DNA of 9,684 nt from NCBI GenBank assembly GCA_012728445.1, contig JAAYFA010000088.1, positions 1-9,684 of the forward strand, in the 5' to 3' direction. Source of the DNA: Clostridiales bacterium. Its GTDB lineage: Bacteria; Bacillota; Clostridia; Oscillospirales; Acutalibacteraceae. This document shows, piece by piece, positions 7,099-9,684 of the stretch (positions within the stretch are counted from its first letter, which is position 1; each line of letters starts with the position of its first letter). Below the pieces are notes generated by a model, which was given only the letters and a program-made list of their open reading frames with translations, was not told the origin of the DNA and did not search any database. The position numbers and the translations under genes are program-made.

Positions 7099-7644
7099 TT
7101 GGCAACAACACAAAATACAACAGCGTCCGACCTGTCGGATGCCATCGACATTGGCTTGCTTGACCCTCAAAAAGCCGAGTTCTACCTCACACCGGGCGGC
7201 TTTACCGGCTTAAAATACGGGGAAGCCGATTATAAGCGCATTACATTGCGGCGCGCGCTCCCCATCGGTCAGCCTATGGCATACATTTCGGTGGCGGACC
7301 ACGATAATAAGGAAATCGGGATGATTGGCGCCGTTTCCGAACTAAGTGAAGAACAGCGAATTATCGTCACGGCGGAACTTGAAAACCGCTATTATTCACC
7401 CACCATAGTTGAAGTGAAGTCCGTAAAGGATAAGCTGGGTTATGTTTATATTGAGCTTGTCATCGGCAGGGAAGGGCATCCATACGAAAAAACCTGCACG
7501 GTGAAGGATGTCAGTAAAAATATCCGCCTGCTGGGTGACGACAGACTTATTATTTTTGATGTTGATGGCAACCGATATCTCATCAATTCGTTGTCGAAGC
7601 TGGATAAAAAGAGCCTGAGTCGGTTAGAGCCCTATATGTTCTGA
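7099..7644 (+). CDS. DUF1854-family protein
   Basis: A 181-residue soluble protein with no signal peptide or membrane segment. I recognise it as DUF1854 by its layout: a short leader, then LTPGGFTGLKYGEADYKRITLRRALPIGQP (31-60), YISVADHDNKEIGMI, SELSEEQRIIVTAELENRYYSPTIVEVKSV, and a C-terminal KDVSKNIRLLGDDRLIIFDVDGNRYLI followed by a final L-x-K-KSLSRLEPYMF. The domain covers nearly the whole protein (~25-180). Its molecular function is not established. In other bacteria, as I recall, DUF1854 genes sit beside ABC exporters and cyanophycin synthetase genes. Here it is sandwiched between the two exporter halves, which suggests an accessory or regulatory partner of the transporter (inference). 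The TTG start is set by GGAGGG 6 nt upstream. Confidence 0.85.
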   Translation: MATTQNTTASDLSDAIDIGLLDPQKAEFYLTPGGFTGLKYGEADYKRITLRRALPIGQPMAYISVADHDNKEIGMIGAVSELSEEQRIIVTAELENRYYSPTIVEVKSVKDKLGYVYIELVIGREGHPYEKTCTVKDVSKNIRLLGDDRLIIFDVDGNRYLINSLSKLDKKSLSRLEPYMF

Positions 7645-7676
7645 TTACCGCATACGCATGAGAACAAATACCGGGG

Positions 7677-7686
7677 AAAGGGTGGG
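7677..7686 (+). promoter_or_regulatory. Purine-rich ribosome binding site of ABC subunit B
   Basis: AAAGGGTGGG ends 8 nt before the TTG at 7695. The frame is closed by a TGA at 7659-7661, and no ATG, GTG or TTG lies in frame between that stop and 7695. This makes TTG the first possible start. The match to AAAGGAGG is imperfect. The rest of the 50-bp gap after the DUF1854 gene shows neither a promoter nor a hairpin. Confidence 0.6.
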
Positions 7687-7694
7687 TTGCCAAG

Positions 7695-9684
7695 TTGAAA
7701 CAACATCTATTTGAATATGATCTCAATCTGAATATGCAACCCGCTAATGGCACGCTGAGCTTTGATGAAACGGGGCGCATTGTGTCCCGCATTGGCGATG
7801 AAGTGCTGATGGAACTGACCGCCGAAGATGTAGCGGAGGCATCGGTTATCGCGGGTGTGGGGTGCGGTCTGCTGTATATAAAAAAGACCGACAAGAGTGA
7901 CCTCTTGCTGTGCCGCTTTACCATGTCCGCCATGAAGGCGGCGGGTGAGTTCTGCAAGGTGGTCAATTATTTTATACAGACCAAGGAATACGCTGCCCCG
8001 GATGAAGAAGAGACGCCCATTTGCGAAAAGTGCGGTCGTCCTCTTGTCGAAGGGATGTCCCAGTGTCTATTCTGCTACAATAAAATGAGTGTCATAAAAC
8101 GTGCGCTGGAGCTGATGCGCCCCTTTGCCAAAAAAATCTTGATAGCCGAGCTGTTTTTAACGCTGTCCTCTGTCATTTATCTGCTCGTACCGCTCTTTAG
8201 TCGTTACCTAATAGATGACTATTTGCGCCCGATGACGGGGACCTTTAAACAGATTTTGATGTTGGCGGGTGCCATGCTGATAGCCAGAGTCTTGGGCGAA
8301 ATTGTTTTTATCGTAAGCTCCAGAGTCTTTAACAAAGCCAGCATACAATATGCCACGCATCTGAGAAACGCCGCGTTTGAAAAGATTCAAAAGTTGTCCA
8401 TGAATTCCTTATCCAAGCGGACTTCGGGCGACCTGATTAAACGTGTGATGGATGACACGAACACAATCATGCAGTTTATGTCCGATGGTGGGCGCTGGGC
8501 AGTGGAACAGATGATTATGTTTGTCGTTGTGCTTGTTATTCTTATGTTCACTAATATTAAGCTAACGCTGCTTGTCTTCCTCCCCGTGCCTGTCGTCATG
8601 TTCGGTATGTCCCGATTTTGGAAGCTTATTAATATGCGTTACGAGCGGCAATGGCGAAAGAACTCAAAATGCCAATCTATTTTGCACGACATTATCAAAG
8701 GAATACGCACGGTCAAGTCCTTCGGCAAAGAAGAACTTGAAATTAAAAAATTCTCTCATGCCACCCGTGAACTCGCACAGGTGTCGTCCGACAACGAGGC
8801 CCTGTGGGCTCGACTTTTTCCGCTGATGACCTTCTTTACGGGTATCGGCGAATTTTTGGTGCTGTATTTCGGCGGAAAGGACATTATAGGCGGCACGCTG
8901 AGCTTTGGCGTTCTCGTTCAGTTTACGATGTATATTACGTATGTGTATGCGCCGCTACGCTGGCTTGTCTCTTTCCCACGTTGGTTGGCTGAGGCCATGA
9001 CGGGGATGGTAAAGGTGTTTGAAATTTTGGATGAAGAGCCGGATATAACGTCCATCGCCAACCCGAAAAACGTGCCTGTCTGCGGCAGCGTGTCTTTCGA
9101 AGGCGTGTCCTTCGGCTATAAATCCTATGAGCCTGTGCTCAAGGACATTAATCTCGATATAAAACCCGGAGAAATGGTCGGCATCGTCGGTCGCTCCGGT
9201 TCGGGCAAGTCGACCATGATGAATTTAATTATGCGCCTCTACGACCCAAGTCAAGGCAAGATTCGCATCAACGGGACGGATATTAAGGAGATGTCGACCG
9301 ACCATCTGCATCAAAATATCGGGGTTGTTTTTCAGGAGACTTTTCTTTTTGCGGGGTCTATCTACGAAAACATTGCCTATGCCAAACCCGATTCGACAGC
9401 GCTCGAGGTGTTTGCCGCGGCCAAAGCGGCCAATGCCCATGATTTTATTATGAAGACGGCAGACGGGTATAACACAATTATCGGTGAAAATGGATATTCG
9501 CTTTCCGGTGGGGAACGCCAGCGGTTATCAATTGCAAGGGCCGTTATTACAAACCCGGATATACTCATACTCGATGAGGCAACAAGCTCTTTGGATGTCG
9601 AAACCGAATCCGTTATACAGGAAAGTCTGAACCGCTTGGTGAAAGGGCGAACCACCATTGCCATCGCCCATCGCTTGTCAACCC
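7695..9684 (+). CDS. ABC exporter subunit with PH-like/zinc-ribbon N-terminus (half-transporter B, 3'-truncated by window)
   Basis: Second half-exporter of the operon; 663 codons are visible and the window ends just after the switch-histidine motif, so perhaps 50-80 residues are missing. The plan repeats subunit A: a soluble N-terminal region (~1-105, with LLYIKKTDKSDLLLCRF then a helix, PH-like by inspection) and a zinc-ribbon-like CEKC-x10-CLFC (Cys110, 113, 124, 127). Six membrane helices start near residue 148. The ATPase domain has Walker A GRSGSGKS (499-506), Q-loop Gln547, signature LSGGERQ (603-609), Walker B with catalytic Glu628 in DEATSSLD, and His659. The reading frame is clean from TTG 7695 to the window end. 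It most likely forms a heterodimer with subunit A; both ATPase sites look consensus, so two homodimers cannot be excluded. The N-terminal extension is shorter than in subunit A. The substrate is unknown. Confidence 0.9.
   Translation, partial: MKQHLFEYDLNLNMQPANGTLSFDETGRIVSRIGDEVLMELTAEDVAEASVIAGVGCGLLYIKKTDKSDLLLCRFTMSAMKAAGEFCKVVNYFIQTKEYAAPDEEETPICEKCGRPLVEGMSQCLFCYNKMSVIKRALELMRPFAKKILIAELFLTLSSVIYLLVPLFSRYLIDDYLRPMTGTFKQILMLAGAMLIARVLGEIVFIVSSRVFNKASIQYATHLRNAAFEKIQKLSMNSLSKRTSGDLIKRVMDDTNTIMQFMSDGGRWAVEQMIMFVVVLVILMFTNIKLTLLVFLPVPVVMFGMSRFWKLINMRYERQWRKNSKCQSILHDIIKGIRTVKSFGKEELEIKKFSHATRELAQVSSDNEALWARLFPLMTFFTGIGEFLVLYFGGKDIIGGTLSFGVLVQFTMYITYVYAPLRWLVSFPRWLAEAMTGMVKVFEILDEEPDITSIANPKNVPVCGSVSFEGVSFGYKSYEPVLKDINLDIKPGEMVGIVGRSGSGKSTMMNLIMRLYDPSQGKIRINGTDIKEMSTDHLHQNIGVVFQETFLFAGSIYENIAYAKPDSTALEVFAAAKAANAHDFIMKTADGYNTIIGENGYSLSGGERQRLSIARAVITNPDILILDEATSSLDVETESVIQESLNRLVKGRTTIAIAHRLST

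Noticed and set aside
7583..7966. A 127-codon minus-strand frame across the DUF1854/ABC B junction
   Set aside because: Antisense to two supported genes; the Ser/Thr/Pro-rich translation has no family resemblance.
1..9684. CRISPR array, tRNA/rRNA genes, insertion sequences or phage genes
   Set aside because: No regularly spaced repeats, tRNA-like cloverleaf, transposase frame or terminal inverted repeats were seen on either strand; the intergenic gaps (135, 209 and 231 bp) are accounted for by promoters and hairpins.

Overview
The window (9,684 bp) reads as ordinary bacterial chromosome with moderate GC. The organism is probably a Bacillota (Clostridia- or Negativicutes-like) species. This rests on strong AGGAG-type ribosome sites, frequent TTG/GTG starts, a MepA-like MATE pump, an HAE3-type RND protein and TTGACA/TATAAT-type promoters. 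It is inference only, since no rRNA or other phylogenetic marker is present.

Layout. (1) Positions 1-1869 (+) hold the C-terminal ~620 residues of an RND/MMPL-superfamily exporter whose start lies upstream, followed by a strong intrinsic terminator. (2) Positions 2005-2988 (-) encode a lipoate-protein ligase A, convergent with the RND gene, with a textbook sigma-A-like promoter carrying a palindrome in its spacer. (3) Positions 3198-4586 (-) encode a MATE-family efflux pump starting at TTG. (4) Positions 4587-4817 are a divergent control region with two inverted repeats and a small leader hairpin. (5) From 4818 to the window end (+) lies a three-gene operon: ABC exporter subunit A, a small DUF1854-family protein, and ABC exporter subunit B (cut by the window end).

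The operon is the most interesting part. Both ABC proteins have a non-standard cytoplasmic N-terminal extension (about 185 and 130 residues) ending in a four-cysteine zinc-ribbon-like motif before the usual six-helix membrane domain and nucleotide-binding domain. The gene between them encodes a soluble DUF1854 protein. From memory, DUF1854 proteins and exporters of this kind occur next to cyanophycin synthetase genes in other bacteria. No cyanophycin gene is visible here, so the substrate is unknown.

A second notable signal is a pair of ~80-nt related repeats (1865-1946 and 3107-3184). Each contains an 18-bp hairpin with a 7-nt loop, and the stems differ by compensatory base changes, suggesting selection for the folded structure. 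One copy terminates the RND gene. The other lies downstream of the MATE gene, in antisense orientation to it.
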